Positions 7,802-15,434 of a stretch of 35,602 bases of DNA are shown one piece after another. The notes under the pieces are model-generated. The model was not told where the DNA came from and did not search any database. It saw nothing but the letters and a program-made list of their open reading frames with translations. This DNA comes from Halorubrum ezzemoulense DSM 17463 (lineage in GTDB: Archaea > Halobacteriota > Halobacteria > Halobacteriales > Haloferacaceae), in assembly GCF_002114285.1 (NCBI RefSeq), contig NZ_NEDJ01000033.1, positions 1 through 35,602 on the forward strand, read 5' to 3'. Every line of letters begins with the position of its first letter. The stretch's first letter is position 1. The translations under genes and the position numbers were made by a program.

Positions 7802-8337
7802 CACCCGAAATCCGGCCCTACGACCGCGAGCGCGACGCCGACGGGCTCTACGCGGCGAAGGTCGCCTTCGAGCGCGGCCTCGGCGAGAGCACCGGCGGCG
7901 ACGGGAAGGCGGCCGCCTACGCGGAGAAGCTCACCGACACGTACCGCGAGCGGTGGCTCGACTGGGTCGACCGCTGCGTCGCCGCCGACCCCCGGTGCGT
8001 GACCGTCGCGGTCGACGGGAGCGCCGACGGGCCCGGTGACGAAGCGGCGGCCGACGGCGCGGTCGTCGGCTACGTCTTCGTCCTCCCAGAACGGCTGGCG
8101 GTGATATGGGACGCGGCGGTGCTGAACGAGCTCTACGTCGCGCCCGAGCACCGCGGGACCGGCGTCGCCGACGACCTGCTGGGCGCCGCGCTCGACCTCG
8201 CGGCCGACCAGGAGCTCCCGCTCGACCGACTGGTCCTCGACGTTGACCCGGCGAACGACCGCGCGAGGGGGTTCTACGACCGCCACGGCTTCGAGCCGTG
8301 GGGCGAGATGGTCGCGCGGCCGCTGGACGACTCCTGA
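7798..8337 (+). CDS. GNAT family N-acetyltransferase
   Basis: This 179-residue GNAT domain shows the acetyl-CoA pyrophosphate loop at YVAPEHRGTGVADDLL (R/Q-x-x-G-x-G/A pattern in HRGTGV). The C-terminal motif B region is VLDVDPANDRARGFYDRHGFEPWGEM. An acidic insertion (SADGPGDEAAADG) separates the first strands. The start is the GTG at 7798, which overlaps the stop of the TIGR00300 gene by four bases. The shared operon may mean an amino-acid or amine substrate, but the sequence does not show it. Confidence 0.85.
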   Translation: MTPEIRPYDRERDADGLYAAKVAFERGLGESTGGDGKAAAYAEKLTDTYRERWLDWVDRCVAADPRCVTVAVDGSADGPGDEAAADGAVVGYVFVLPERLAVIWDAAVLNELYVAPEHRGTGVADDLLGAALDLAADQELPLDRLVLDVDPANDRARGFYDRHGFEPWGEMVARPLDDS

Positions 8338-8418
8338 GGCGGTCGGGACCGGCCGAAGGCGGCCCGGGTCGAGTCCGGCTCCCGAAGCTACAAGCGCGTC
8401 CGCCCGCTCTCGTCGGGC

Positions 8419-9408
8419 GTGATACAGATCGGCATCGTCGGCTGCGGCGTCATCGGGAACCGCCTCGCGGGCGTCATAGCGGACCACGACCGGTTCGAGC
8501 TGGCGGCCGCCTGCGACCTCGACGCCGACCGCGCCGCGTCGCTCGCGGCCGACCACGGGACCGACCGCACCGCGACGACGACGGACCACGAGGCGCTCGT
8601 CGAGACGGACGGCCTCGACGCCGTCTACGTCGGCGTCCCGCCGCTCGCGCACCGGAAGGTTGTCGCCGACGCGCTCGCGGCCGACAAACACGTGATCTGC
8701 GAGAAGCCCATCGCGGCGGACGCGGAGACGGGCCGCGAACTCGTCGCGCTCGCCGAGGAGACCGACCGCGTCACGGCCGTGAACCTCCCGTTCCGCTACA
8801 CCCCCGGCTTCGTCCGGCTCCGGGAGGCGGTCGAAGCGGGCGAGGTCGGCGACCCGCGTCGGGTCGAACTCCGGTTCCGGTTCCCCGAGTGGCCCCGCGA
8901 GTGGCAGGACGTGGCGTGGCTGGAGTCGCGCGAGCAGGGCGGCCCGCTCCGGGAGGTGGGGACGCACTTCCTGTTCGGCGTCCGTGAGCTGTTCGGCCCG
9001 GTCGAGACCGTCTCGGCGGACGTGGGGTACTCCGGACCCGACACCTATGAGGACGACGCGGTCGCGACGTTCCGGGCCGGCGGGGTCCGCGGGACGCTCG
9101 ACCTGCTGTGCGACCACGAGGGCGAAGAAGAGAACAGCGTCACCGTCGTCGGCGACGACGCGTCGCTGTCGCTGACGGAGTGGTACCGGCTCGTTCGCGA
9201 CCGCGGCCGCGAGACCGAGGCGACGCTCGTCGACGAGCGCGGCGACAGCGTGCGCGCGCTACTGACTGAGTTCGCGAGCGCGCTCGACGGCGACGACGGC
9301 GACCTCGTCTCGTTCGCGGAGGCGACCCGCGTTCAGGAGGTGCTCGACGCGATCCACGCCTCCGAGGGCGACTCGGTCCGGCCGGGAGCGAACGCCGGCG
9401 GACGGTAA
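8419..9408 (+). CDS. Gfo/Idh/MocA family NAD(P)-dependent oxidoreductase
   Basis: This 329-residue protein begins with the Rossmann motif IGIVGCGVIGNRLA (about 3-16). The family signature VICEKPIAADAETGRELV (about 93-110) follows, in which Lys of EKP is the conserved catalytic lysine. The C-terminal alpha/beta domain contains LREVGTHFLFGVRELFGPVE, matching the GxH region (Gly-Thr-His) that contributes the active-site histidine. Members oxidise or reduce sugars, inositols or related polyols, and the substrate here is not identifiable. The start is the GTG at 8419. Upstream, the box around 8390 is weak. It stands as a single gene between the GNAT and a stress-protein gene. Confidence 0.88.
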   Translation: MIQIGIVGCGVIGNRLAGVIADHDRFELAAACDLDADRAASLAADHGTDRTATTTDHEALVETDGLDAVYVGVPPLAHRKVVADALAADKHVICEKPIAADAETGRELVALAEETDRVTAVNLPFRYTPGFVRLREAVEAGEVGDPRRVELRFRFPEWPREWQDVAWLESREQGGPLREVGTHFLFGVRELFGPVETVSADVGYSGPDTYEDDAVATFRAGGVRGTLDLLCDHEGEEENSVTVVGDDASLSLTEWYRLVRDRGRETEATLVDERGDSVRALLTEFASALDGDDGDLVSFAEATRVQEVLDAIHASEGDSVRPGANAGGR

Positions 9409-9520
9409 GGTCGGCTCCGACCGGTGGCGGGTGCCGGCGGCCGATGGAATCCGCCGTCGCCGCCCGCGGCGCGACGCGGAGTCGCCGCCGGCAGAGCCGC
9501 AGACCGGGAACGCCCGACAG

Positions 9521-9530
9521 GAATTATGTG
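9521..9530 (+). promoter_or_regulatory. TATA box of the universal stress protein gene at 9553
   Basis: GAATTATGTG lies in GC-rich DNA with its centre about 27 nt before the ATG at 9553. This is the spacing of archaeal leaderless promoters. Confidence 0.5.
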
Positions 9531-9552
9531 TCCGTCGGACGCATCTCCGCGT

Positions 9553-9975
9553 ATGAGCTACCTCGTTGCGACCGACGGATCGACGGAGGGGGACGAGGCG
9601 GTCCGGTACGCGGCGCGACAGGCGGTCGCGTTCTACGAGACGCTGGAGATCGCCCACGTGTTAACGCCGGACTCGGAACTGGTCGACGGCACGATCATCC
9701 TCCCGGGCGAGGACGCGGCCGTCGAGGCCGGGCAGGGGGTCTTAGACAGCGCCCGCGCCATCGCCGAGGAGGCGGTCGACGAGCCGATCACCGTGGAGAC
9801 CCAACTGCTCACGGGCCGGCCGGCCGACGCGATCACCGAGTACGCGGCCGAAGAGACGGTCGACGCGATCTACGTCGGTCACCGCGGGCTCTCCGAGGAG
9901 CGCGAGCAGGTCGTGGGCAGCGTCGCCAAGAGCGTCGTCGACAAGGCGGACGTGCCAGTGACGGTGATCCGGTAG
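9553..9975 (+). CDS. Universal stress protein (UspA family), ATP-binding type
   Basis: This 140-residue single Usp domain starts MSYLVATDGSTEGDEAV. It contains GRPADAITEYA and IYVGHRGLSEEREQVVGSVA, and ends VPVTVIR. The stretch GHRG-LSEEREQVV-GS is an exact G-2X-G-9X-G-S pattern, so ATP binding is expected, unlike the Usp at 2367-2864. The start at ATG 9553 is supported by the family's conserved first strand and by a TATA box 27 nt upstream. A longer in-frame extension to 9424 is not conserved in type. It is a single gene, probably a cytoplasmic stress-response or signalling protein. Confidence 0.9.
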   Translation: MSYLVATDGSTEGDEAVRYAARQAVAFYETLEIAHVLTPDSELVDGTIILPGEDAAVEAGQGVLDSARAIAEEAVDEPITVETQLLTGRPADAITEYAAEETVDAIYVGHRGLSEEREQVVGSVAKSVVDKADVPVTVIR

Positions 9976-10113
9976 GTGTCAGCCGGAATAAACGAGCGAG
10001 CGCGCTCGAGGCGGTCGAAATCCGGCGTTTCGGCCGGCTGCCGGTCGTCACAGGCGCCGGAAAGAACCGCCATTATCGGACGTTCAAAGCGGGCTTAGGC
10101 CATACTACGGGTG

Positions 10114-10986
10114 ATGTCCGAAGACGTACTCGTCACGGCGGACTGGGTCGAAGAGCGCCTCGACACCTTTCAGGACGACGACGCCGACCACCGGCTCGTC
10201 GAGATCAACAACCCGACCGTCACCGACGAGTCGGAGTACACGCCCTACGAGGAGGGCCACATACCCGGCGCGTTGAACTTCGAGTGGGACGCGGTCTTCA
10301 CCGACGAGACAGAGCGCGATATCGTCTCGAAGGCGGATTTCGCGGCGCGAAACGGTGAGGGCGGCATCGACGCCGACACCACCGTCGTCGTGTACGGCGG
10401 CGGCCGCGTGCCGAACTGGTTCGCGCTGTTCGGCTACTGGATCTACAAGTACTACGGTCACGACGACATCCGCGTGGTCGACGGCGGGAAGGGGTACTGG
10501 GTCGAGAACGACTACCCGCTCTCCACGGAGGAGCCCGACTTCACGCCCCGCGATTACGAGGCCCGCGGTCCCTTCGAGAGCGTCCGCGCGTACAAGGACG
10601 ACATCGACAAGGCGATCGAGGAGGGGATCCCGATGGTCGACGTCCGCTCGCCCGAGGAGTTCTCCGGCGAGGTCATCGCCCCCGAGGGGCTCAACGAGAC
10701 CGCCCAGCGCGGCGGTCACATCCCCGGTGCGAGCAGCGTCCCGATCGGCACGACGCTGAACGAGGACGGGACGTTCAAGAGCGCGGACGAGCTCCGCGAG
10801 GTGTATAGCGACGCCGGCGTCGACGGCGACGAGTCGACGATCACCTACTGCCGCGTCGGCGAGCGCTCGTCGATCGAGTGGTTCCTCCTCCACGAGCTGC
10901 TCGGCTACGACGACGTGCGGAACTACGACGGCTCGTGGACCGAGTGGGGGAACCTCGTCGGCGCGCCGATCGAGACGGGCGAGTAA
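10114..10986 (+). CDS. Thiosulfate/3-mercaptopyruvate sulfurtransferase (two-domain rhodanese)
   Basis: This 290-residue protein has two tandem rhodanese domains. The N-terminal one carries LVEINNPT, EGHIPGALNFEWD and VVVYGGGRVPNWFA, with Gly where the active Cys would be, so it is inactive as usual in this family. The C-terminal one carries MVDVRSPEEFSGE, GGHIPGASSVPIGTT and ITYCRVGERSS. Cys246 heads the six-residue catalytic loop (CRVGER) that accepts the persulfide sulfur. It would move sulfane sulfur to a thiophilic acceptor such as cyanide or a thiol. The ATG at 10114 directly follows an in-frame GTG at 10111; the two differ by one residue. Monocistronic; it converges with the SDR gene, 15 bp away. 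Confidence 0.92.
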   Translation: MSEDVLVTADWVEERLDTFQDDDADHRLVEINNPTVTDESEYTPYEEGHIPGALNFEWDAVFTDETERDIVSKADFAARNGEGGIDADTTVVVYGGGRVPNWFALFGYWIYKYYGHDDIRVVDGGKGYWVENDYPLSTEEPDFTPRDYEARGPFESVRAYKDDIDKAIEEGIPMVDVRSPEEFSGEVIAPEGLNETAQRGGHIPGASSVPIGTTLNEDGTFKSADELREVYSDAGVDGDESTITYCRVGERSSIEWFLLHELLGYDDVRNYDGSWTEWGNLVGAPIETGE

Positions 10987-11001
10987 CGCGCGCCAAACTG
11001 C

Positions 11002-11760
11002 CTACCGCGTCGCGGACTTCCACTCCCGTAACCCGAGGCGACCGCCGTTCAGGTCCCCGGCCGGCGCCTCGGTGGCGGCCCAGACGAACAGCGGCGCGAC
11101 GCTCTCGGGGTCGCGGGCGCGCTCTTTCCCCGTGAGGTCGGTCGCGACGAGCCCGGGGTCGACGACGCCGACCGTCGCGTCGAGGTCGGCGGCGAACCCG
11201 CGCGCGACCCCCTCGGCGGCCGCCTTCGACACCGCGTACGCGCCCATCCCGGGCTTCGACTCGGCAGCGACCGCGCCCGACGGGACGAGGACGCGCGCGT
11301 CGTCGGCCAGGTGCGGGACGGCCTCGCGGATCGTCGCGAACACGCCGCGCGCGTTCGTGCGCATCGTGTCGTCGTAGTCGGCGTACGTGACCTCGGTCGT
11401 CGGCCGCTCGCCCGGCGCGCCGTGGAACACGCCGGCGTTCGCGAACACGACGTCGACCGGGCCGGCCTCGCGGGCGACGCGCTCGAAGAAGCGTTCGAGG
11501 TCGAACTCGTCGCGCACGTCGACGCGGTCGCCCCACGCGGTCCCGCCGTCGTCCGCCGGCGAGCCGTCCCCGGCGTCTGCGTCGCCCTCGGCGTCGCCGT
11601 CCGGGTCGTCGCCCGCGCCGTTCAGTGCCGCGACGGTCCGATCGACGGCCGCGCCGTCGCGTCCGGAGACGGCGACGAACGCCCCCTCGTCGACGAACGC
11701 CTCGGCGACGGCCCGCCCGATCCCACTCGTTGCTCCGGTGATCGCGACCGTCAGATCCAT
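11002..11760 (-). CDS. Short-chain dehydrogenase/reductase (SDR family)
   Basis: This 252-residue classical SDR has the NAD(P)-binding TGATSGIG (8-15), NAG of VVFANAGVF, the catalytic Ser in VLVPSGAVAAE and the YAVSK catalytic Tyr/Lys motif. After these comes DPGLVATDLTG. A highly acidic low-complexity insertion (GDDPDGDAEGDADAGDG) lies at about residues 50-66, after the second strand where the cofactor 2'-position is read. It is probably a haloadaptive surface loop. The substrate is unknown. The ATG at 11760 has a TATA-like ACTAAG (minus strand, about 11785-11790) near the leaderless distance. The intergenic region to 11952 is shared with the divergent carotenoid operon. Confidence 0.88.
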   Translation of the reverse strand: MDLTVAITGATSGIGRAVAEAFVDEGAFVAVSGRDGAAVDRTVAALNGAGDDPDGDAEGDADAGDGSPADDGGTAWGDRVDVRDEFDLERFFERVAREAGPVDVVFANAGVFHGAPGERPTTEVTYADYDDTMRTNARGVFATIREAVPHLADDARVLVPSGAVAAESKPGMGAYAVSKAAAEGVARGFAADLDATVGVVDPGLVATDLTGKERARDPESVAPLFVWAATEAPAGDLNGGRLGLREWKSATR

Positions 11761-11920
11761 GTGAACGGGAGTACGCGCGTCGGCGACTTAGTGGTATCCA
11801 CTCCGGCCGCCCCCGCCGCTCCGCTCGCGCGCTCCCGTCGCCGTGGCGGACCGCTGCGATGCCGTCGCGAGCCCCGCCGACCGAACGTGTCAGGGACCTC
11901 CCCGCGACGCGTCTGACCGG

Positions 11921-11929
11921 ATTTATACC
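11921..11929 (+). promoter_or_regulatory. TATA box of the carotenoid operon
   Basis: ATTTATACC, flanked by CCGG on both sides, is centred about 27 nt before the ATG at 11952. It is the only AT-rich run in the region, which supports a leaderless crtD-lyeJ-cruF transcript. Confidence 0.6.
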
Positions 11930-11951
11930 GGAGCCGTCCCTAGGATCGCGT

Positions 11952-13454
11952 ATGGACGTGGTCCCGGACATCGACGGCGTTGCCGGCGAGTCCGTCGTCG
12001 TTATCGGCGGCGGATTCGGCGGACTCTCGACGGCCTGTTACCTCGCGGACGCCGGCGCGGACGTCACGCTGTTGGAAAAGAACGAACAGCTCGGCGGCCG
12101 CGCCAGCCGGCTCGAAGTCGACGGCTTCCAGTTCGACATGGGGCCGTCGTGGTACCTGATGCCCGACGTCTTCGAGCGCTTCTTCGGGCACTTCGGGCGG
12201 TCGCCGGACGAGTTCTACGAGCTGGAGCGGCTCGACCCACACTACCGCGTGTTCTGGAAGGACGGAGATCAGGTCGACGTGCTGCCGGACCGCGATGCGA
12301 ACCGGGAGATCTTCGAGTCGTACGAGCCGGGCGCGGGCGAGGCGTTCGACGCGTACCTCGAGGAGTCCAAGCGGACCTACGAGATCGGGATGGAACACTT
12401 CGTGTACGAGGACCGCCCGCGGCTGCGCGACTACGTGGACACCGACGTGATGCGCTACTCGTGGGGGCTCTCGCTGCTCGGTAAGATGCAGGGGCACGTC
12501 GAGGACTACTTCGACCACCCGAAGCTCCAGCAGCTGATGCAGTACACGCTCGTGTTCCTCGGCGGCTCGCCGACGAACACGCCGGCGCTGTACAACCTGA
12601 TGAGCCACGTCGACTACAACATGGGCGTCTACTACCCCGACGGCGGGATCGGCGCGGTCGTCGACGGCATCGTCGAACTCGCCGAAGACCTCGGCGTCGA
12701 CTTCGTCACCGACGCCGAGGTGACGGGGATCGAGGGGCGGTACGGCGCGTTCGCGGTCGACACCGAGAACGGCGAGCGCTACCTCGCCGACCGCGTCGTC
12801 TCCGACGCCGACTACGCGCACACCGAACAGGAACTGCTGCCCGAGCGCAAGCGGCAGTACACCGAGGAGTACTGGGAGTCGCGGACGTACGCGCCCTCCG
12901 CGTTCCTACTGTACCTCGGCGTCGAGGGCGACGTGCCGAACCTCGAACACCACACGCTCGTCCTCCCGACTGACTGGGACGAACACTTCGAACAGATATT
13001 CGACGATCCCGAGTGGCCCGACGACCCCGCCTACTACCTCTGCGTCCCCTCGAAGACCGACGACACGGTGGCGCCGGAGGGCCACAGCAACCTCTTCGCG
13101 CTCGTCCCGATCGCGCCCGGGATCCGTGACACCCCCGAGATCCGCAACCGGTACCGCGACCTCGTGATCGACGACATCGCGGAGAACACCGGGACCGACC
13201 TCCGCGGCCGGGTCGTCGTCGAGGAGACGTTCTCGGTCGACGACTTCGCGGACCGGTACAACAGCTACGCGGGCAGCGCGCTGGGGCTGGCGCACACGCT
13301 CACGCAGACCTCGCTGCTCCGGCCCGGGCATACCTCGGACGCGGTCGACGGGCTGTACTTCACCGGATCGACGACGACGCCCGGTATCGGCGTCCCGATG
13401 TGTCTCATCAGCGGGGGGCTGACCGCGGAAGCGATGGCCGACGACGACGTGTGA
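11952..13454 (+). CDS. crtD: Carotenoid 3,4-desaturase (CrtI/CrtD family)
   Basis: This 500-residue FAD enzyme has the Rossmann motif VVVIGGGFGGLSTACYLADAG (start about residue 15). Next come EKNEQLGGRAS, the CrtI-family FDMGPSWYLMPDVFERFF region and the C-terminal FAD signature GLYFTGSTTTPGIGVPM. The family covers phytoene desaturase (CrtI) and carotenoid 3,4-desaturase (CrtD). Haloarcula japonica has the order crtD-lyeJ-cruF for bacterioruberin synthesis, and the same two partners follow here. On that basis I favour CrtD, which introduces the terminal double bonds after lycopene elongation, over phytoene desaturase. The start is the ATG at 11952 with a TATA box 27 nt upstream. Its stop overlaps the GTG of lyeJ (GTGA). 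Confidence 0.85.
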   Translation: MDVVPDIDGVAGESVVVIGGGFGGLSTACYLADAGADVTLLEKNEQLGGRASRLEVDGFQFDMGPSWYLMPDVFERFFGHFGRSPDEFYELERLDPHYRVFWKDGDQVDVLPDRDANREIFESYEPGAGEAFDAYLEESKRTYEIGMEHFVYEDRPRLRDYVDTDVMRYSWGLSLLGKMQGHVEDYFDHPKLQQLMQYTLVFLGGSPTNTPALYNLMSHVDYNMGVYYPDGGIGAVVDGIVELAEDLGVDFVTDAEVTGIEGRYGAFAVDTENGERYLADRVVSDADYAHTEQELLPERKRQYTEEYWESRTYAPSAFLLYLGVEGDVPNLEHHTLVLPTDWDEHFEQIFDDPEWPDDPAYYLCVPSKTDDTVAPEGHSNLFALVPIAPGIRDTPEIRNRYRDLVIDDIAENTGTDLRGRVVVEETFSVDDFADRYNSYAGSALGLAHTLTQTSLLRPGHTSDAVDGLYFTGSTTTPGIGVPMCLISGGLTAEAMADDDV

Positions 13455-14389
13455 TCTCCGCCGTGAGCGACCAGAATCGACCGGCGACCGACGGCGAGCG
13501 AGCCACCGCCGAGGGCGGGGACCGGCCCGCGAGAAGCGGCGGCGAGGGGCTCCGGTACCTGCTGGTGCTGTCGCGGCCGCGGTTCTGGCTCTACCTCGCC
13601 GGGCCGGTCGCCGTCGGCGTCACCTACGGGATCGGCGACGTGAGCGGGCTGTTCACGCCCGTCACGGTCGCGCTCGCGGCGTACTTCCTCGTGCCGGCCA
13701 ACGTCTTCCTCTACGGCGTCAACGACGTGTTCGACGCCGACATCGACGAGCTGAATCCGAAGAAGGAGGGCCGCGAGGCGCGCTGGCGAGGGAGCCGGTT
13801 CGTCTCGGTCGCCGTCGTCGCGTCCGGCGCGCTGGGGCTCGCGACGCTCGCGATCACCCCGCGGGTCGCGTGGCCGTACCTGCTCGGCTTCCTCGCCCTG
13901 GCGGTCGGCTACAGCGCGCCGCCGGCCCGGTTCAAGACGACGCCGTTCCTCGACTCGCTGTCGAACGGGTTGTACGTCCTCCCCGGCGCGGCGGCGTACG
14001 CGACGGTTGCGGGCGCGCACCCGCCGCTCGCGGCGCTCGCGGGCGCGTGGCTCTGGACGATGGGGATGCACACGTTCTCCGCGATCCCGGACATCGAGCC
14101 GGACCGCGCGGCGGGGATCGACACGACCGCGACCGTCCTCGGCGAGGCGCGCACGTACGCCTACTGCTTCGGGGTGTGGACCGCCGCGGCCGCCGCGTTC
14201 TGGCTCGTCGACCCGCGGCTGGGCGCCCTGCTCGGCGTGTACCCGCTGTTCGTCGCGTGGGTCGCGCGCTCGTCGGTCTCGGTCGACCGCGCGTACTGGT
14301 GGTTCCCGGCGCTGAACACCGTCGTCGGCACGCTGCTGTCGATGGGCGGCCTCTGGCGGGTGTACCCGCTCTGGGAGGCGCTACCGTGA
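13451..14389 (+). CDS. lyeJ: Lycopene elongase/hydratase, UbiA-type prenyltransferase
   Basis: This 312-residue integral membrane protein has about eight or nine spans. It carries the two Asp-rich UbiA motifs: NDVFDADIDELNPKKEGRE (first NDxxDxxxD) and IPDIEPDRAAGIDTTAT (second). These bind the Mg-diphosphate of the prenyl donor. Flanked by crtD and cruF, it fits LyeJ. That enzyme adds C5 units from DMAPP to both ends of lycopene and hydrates them, giving dihydroisopentenyldehydrorhodopin and then the C50 skeleton. The GTG at 13451 overlaps the crtD stop. A second GTG at 13463 is an equally possible start, and the first 30 residues are variable and hydrophilic. Confidence 0.88.
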   Translation: MISAVSDQNRPATDGERATAEGGDRPARSGGEGLRYLLVLSRPRFWLYLAGPVAVGVTYGIGDVSGLFTPVTVALAAYFLVPANVFLYGVNDVFDADIDELNPKKEGREARWRGSRFVSVAVVASGALGLATLAITPRVAWPYLLGFLALAVGYSAPPARFKTTPFLDSLSNGLYVLPGAAAYATVAGAHPPLAALAGAWLWTMGMHTFSAIPDIEPDRAAGIDTTATVLGEARTYAYCFGVWTAAAAAFWLVDPRLGALLGVYPLFVAWVARSSVSVDRAYWWFPALNTVVGTLLSMGGLWRVYPLWEALP

Positions 14390-15294
14390 GCGACGGCGAC
14401 CGGGCGGGATCGGCCGGGACGACCGCCGCCGCGACGACCGGCTCTCGGCTCGACGCGCTCCGCGAGCGCGCGCCGGACACGCGCAACGAGGCCGAGGCGC
14501 TGCTGGACCGGCTCGTCCGTGAGAACCGCTTCACCATCGCGGTCGTCTTCCCGCTCGTCGGGGCGATCGCGCTCGTCGGCAGCGCCGAGGGGTGGGTGCC
14601 CGAGCCGTTCGCGTTCCACCCGTGGTTCGTGCTGTTCGGCGTGATCGTGATGCGCTCGCCGCTGGTCGTCGGCGTGCTGCCGACGATCGACCGCCGCGCG
14701 CTCGGCTGGATCGGCGTCCTAATGGCGTACACGTACCTCATCGAGTCGGTCGGCGTCGCCACCGGGTGGCCGTACGGGGAGTTCGCGTACACGGTCGACC
14801 TCGGACCGATGCTCGGCGGGGTCCCGGTCGCGCTTCCCGTCTTCTTCATCCCGCTCGTGATGAACGCCTACCTGCTGTGTCTGCTGCTGCTCGGCCCGCG
14901 TGCCGACAGCGTGTGGGTTCGACTGGCAACGGTGATCCCGGTCGTCGTCGCGATGGACGTCGTGTTGGACCCCGGCGCAGTGTCGCTCGGCTTCTGGAAC
15001 TTCGGCGGCGGACCGTTCTACGGCGTGCCCCTCTCGAACTACGCCGGGTGGGTGCTGTCGGCGATCGTCGCCGTCGTCACGCTCGACCGCGCCTTCGCGG
15101 CGGTCGGGATCCGCGACCGGCTGCGCGACTGCGAGTTCATGCTCGACGACATGGTGAGCTTCGTGATCCTCTGGGGCGGGATCAACGTCTGGTTCGGGAA
15201 CCTCCTGCCCGCGGCGGTCGCGGCCGCGTTCGGCGTCGGCCTCGTCCGCGCCGACCGGTTCGACACGCGACTGTTCACGGAGTGGCGGCGATAG
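14386..15294 (+). CDS. cruF: Bisanhydrobacterioruberin hydratase CruF
   Basis: This 302-residue membrane protein has about seven spans after a polar N-terminus of roughly 45 residues. Typical CruF segments are YLIESVGVATGWPYGEFAYT, PVFFIPLVMNAYLLCLLLLG, MDVVLDPGAVSLGFWNF and GGPFYGVPLSNYAGWVL. CruF hydrates the terminal double bonds of bisanhydrobacterioruberin to give bacterioruberin, the red C50 membrane carotenoid of haloarchaea. The GTG at 14386 overlaps the lyeJ stop (GTGA), so the three genes form a tightly coupled operon. The upstream genes for lycopene itself (crtB, phytoene desaturation) are not in this window. Confidence 0.9.
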   Translation: MSDGDRAGSAGTTAAATTGSRLDALRERAPDTRNEAEALLDRLVRENRFTIAVVFPLVGAIALVGSAEGWVPEPFAFHPWFVLFGVIVMRSPLVVGVLPTIDRRALGWIGVLMAYTYLIESVGVATGWPYGEFAYTVDLGPMLGGVPVALPVFFIPLVMNAYLLCLLLLGPRADSVWVRLATVIPVVVAMDVVLDPGAVSLGFWNFGGGPFYGVPLSNYAGWVLSAIVAVVTLDRAFAAVGIRDRLRDCEFMLDDMVSFVILWGGINVWFGNLLPAAVAAAFGVGLVRADRFDTRLFTEWRR

Positions 15295-15347
15295 CGAGCG
15301 CCCGGGGCGAGCGCGGCGGCCGTGCGACGCCGCCCCACTCGGTGGCT

Positions 15348-15357
15348 CTTATATACC
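15348..15357 (+). promoter_or_regulatory. TATA box of the dacZ transcript
   Basis: CTTATATACC is a near-ideal archaeal TATA element. Its centre lies about 26 nt before the GTG at 15378 but about 79 nt before the dacZ ATG. Transcription therefore probably begins at or near 15378, giving either a leaderless short ORF or a leader of about 50 nt before dacZ. Confidence 0.6.
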
Positions 15358-15377
15358 GGGGACTCGTTTGCTCGACC

Positions 15378-15434
15378 GTGACCGACGGCGGCAATCGCGG
15401 CGGGCGACCGAACCGGGAGGACCGACGGCGATGA
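15378..15434 (+). CDS. Possible 18-residue leader peptide coupled to dacZ
   Basis: A GTG placed at the expected transcription start of the TATA box at 15348-15357 opens an 18-codon frame. It encodes VTDGGNRGGRPNREDRRR, and its TGA overlaps the dacZ ATG (ATGA, 15431-15434). The peptide is basic (six Arg, against an acidic proteome), which is unusual here. The Shine-Dalgarno-like GGGAGG at 15415-15420 that could serve dacZ lies inside this frame. It may be a regulatory leader peptide with termination-reinitiation. Equally, it may be an untranslated leader that happens to be open. Confidence 0.35.
   Translation: MTDGGNRGGRPNREDRRR

Noticed and set aside
4934-7804. A 956-codon open frame on the minus strand covering the pirin and TIGR00300 genes
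   Set aside because: Only its last 202 codons are a real gene (the methyltransferase). The rest is antisense to two well-recognised proteins and is Arg/Val/Asp-rich, as expected for GC-rich shadow frames.
7243-9117. A 624-codon minus-strand open frame opposite the GNAT and Gfo/Idh/MocA genes
   Set aside because: It has no family motifs, and the plus-strand genes with catalytic motifs fully explain the open frame.
9997-10008. 12-bp palindrome CGAGCGCGCTCG after the stress-protein gene, as a terminator
   Set aside because: There is no T tract, and such palindromes are frequent in DNA this GC-rich.
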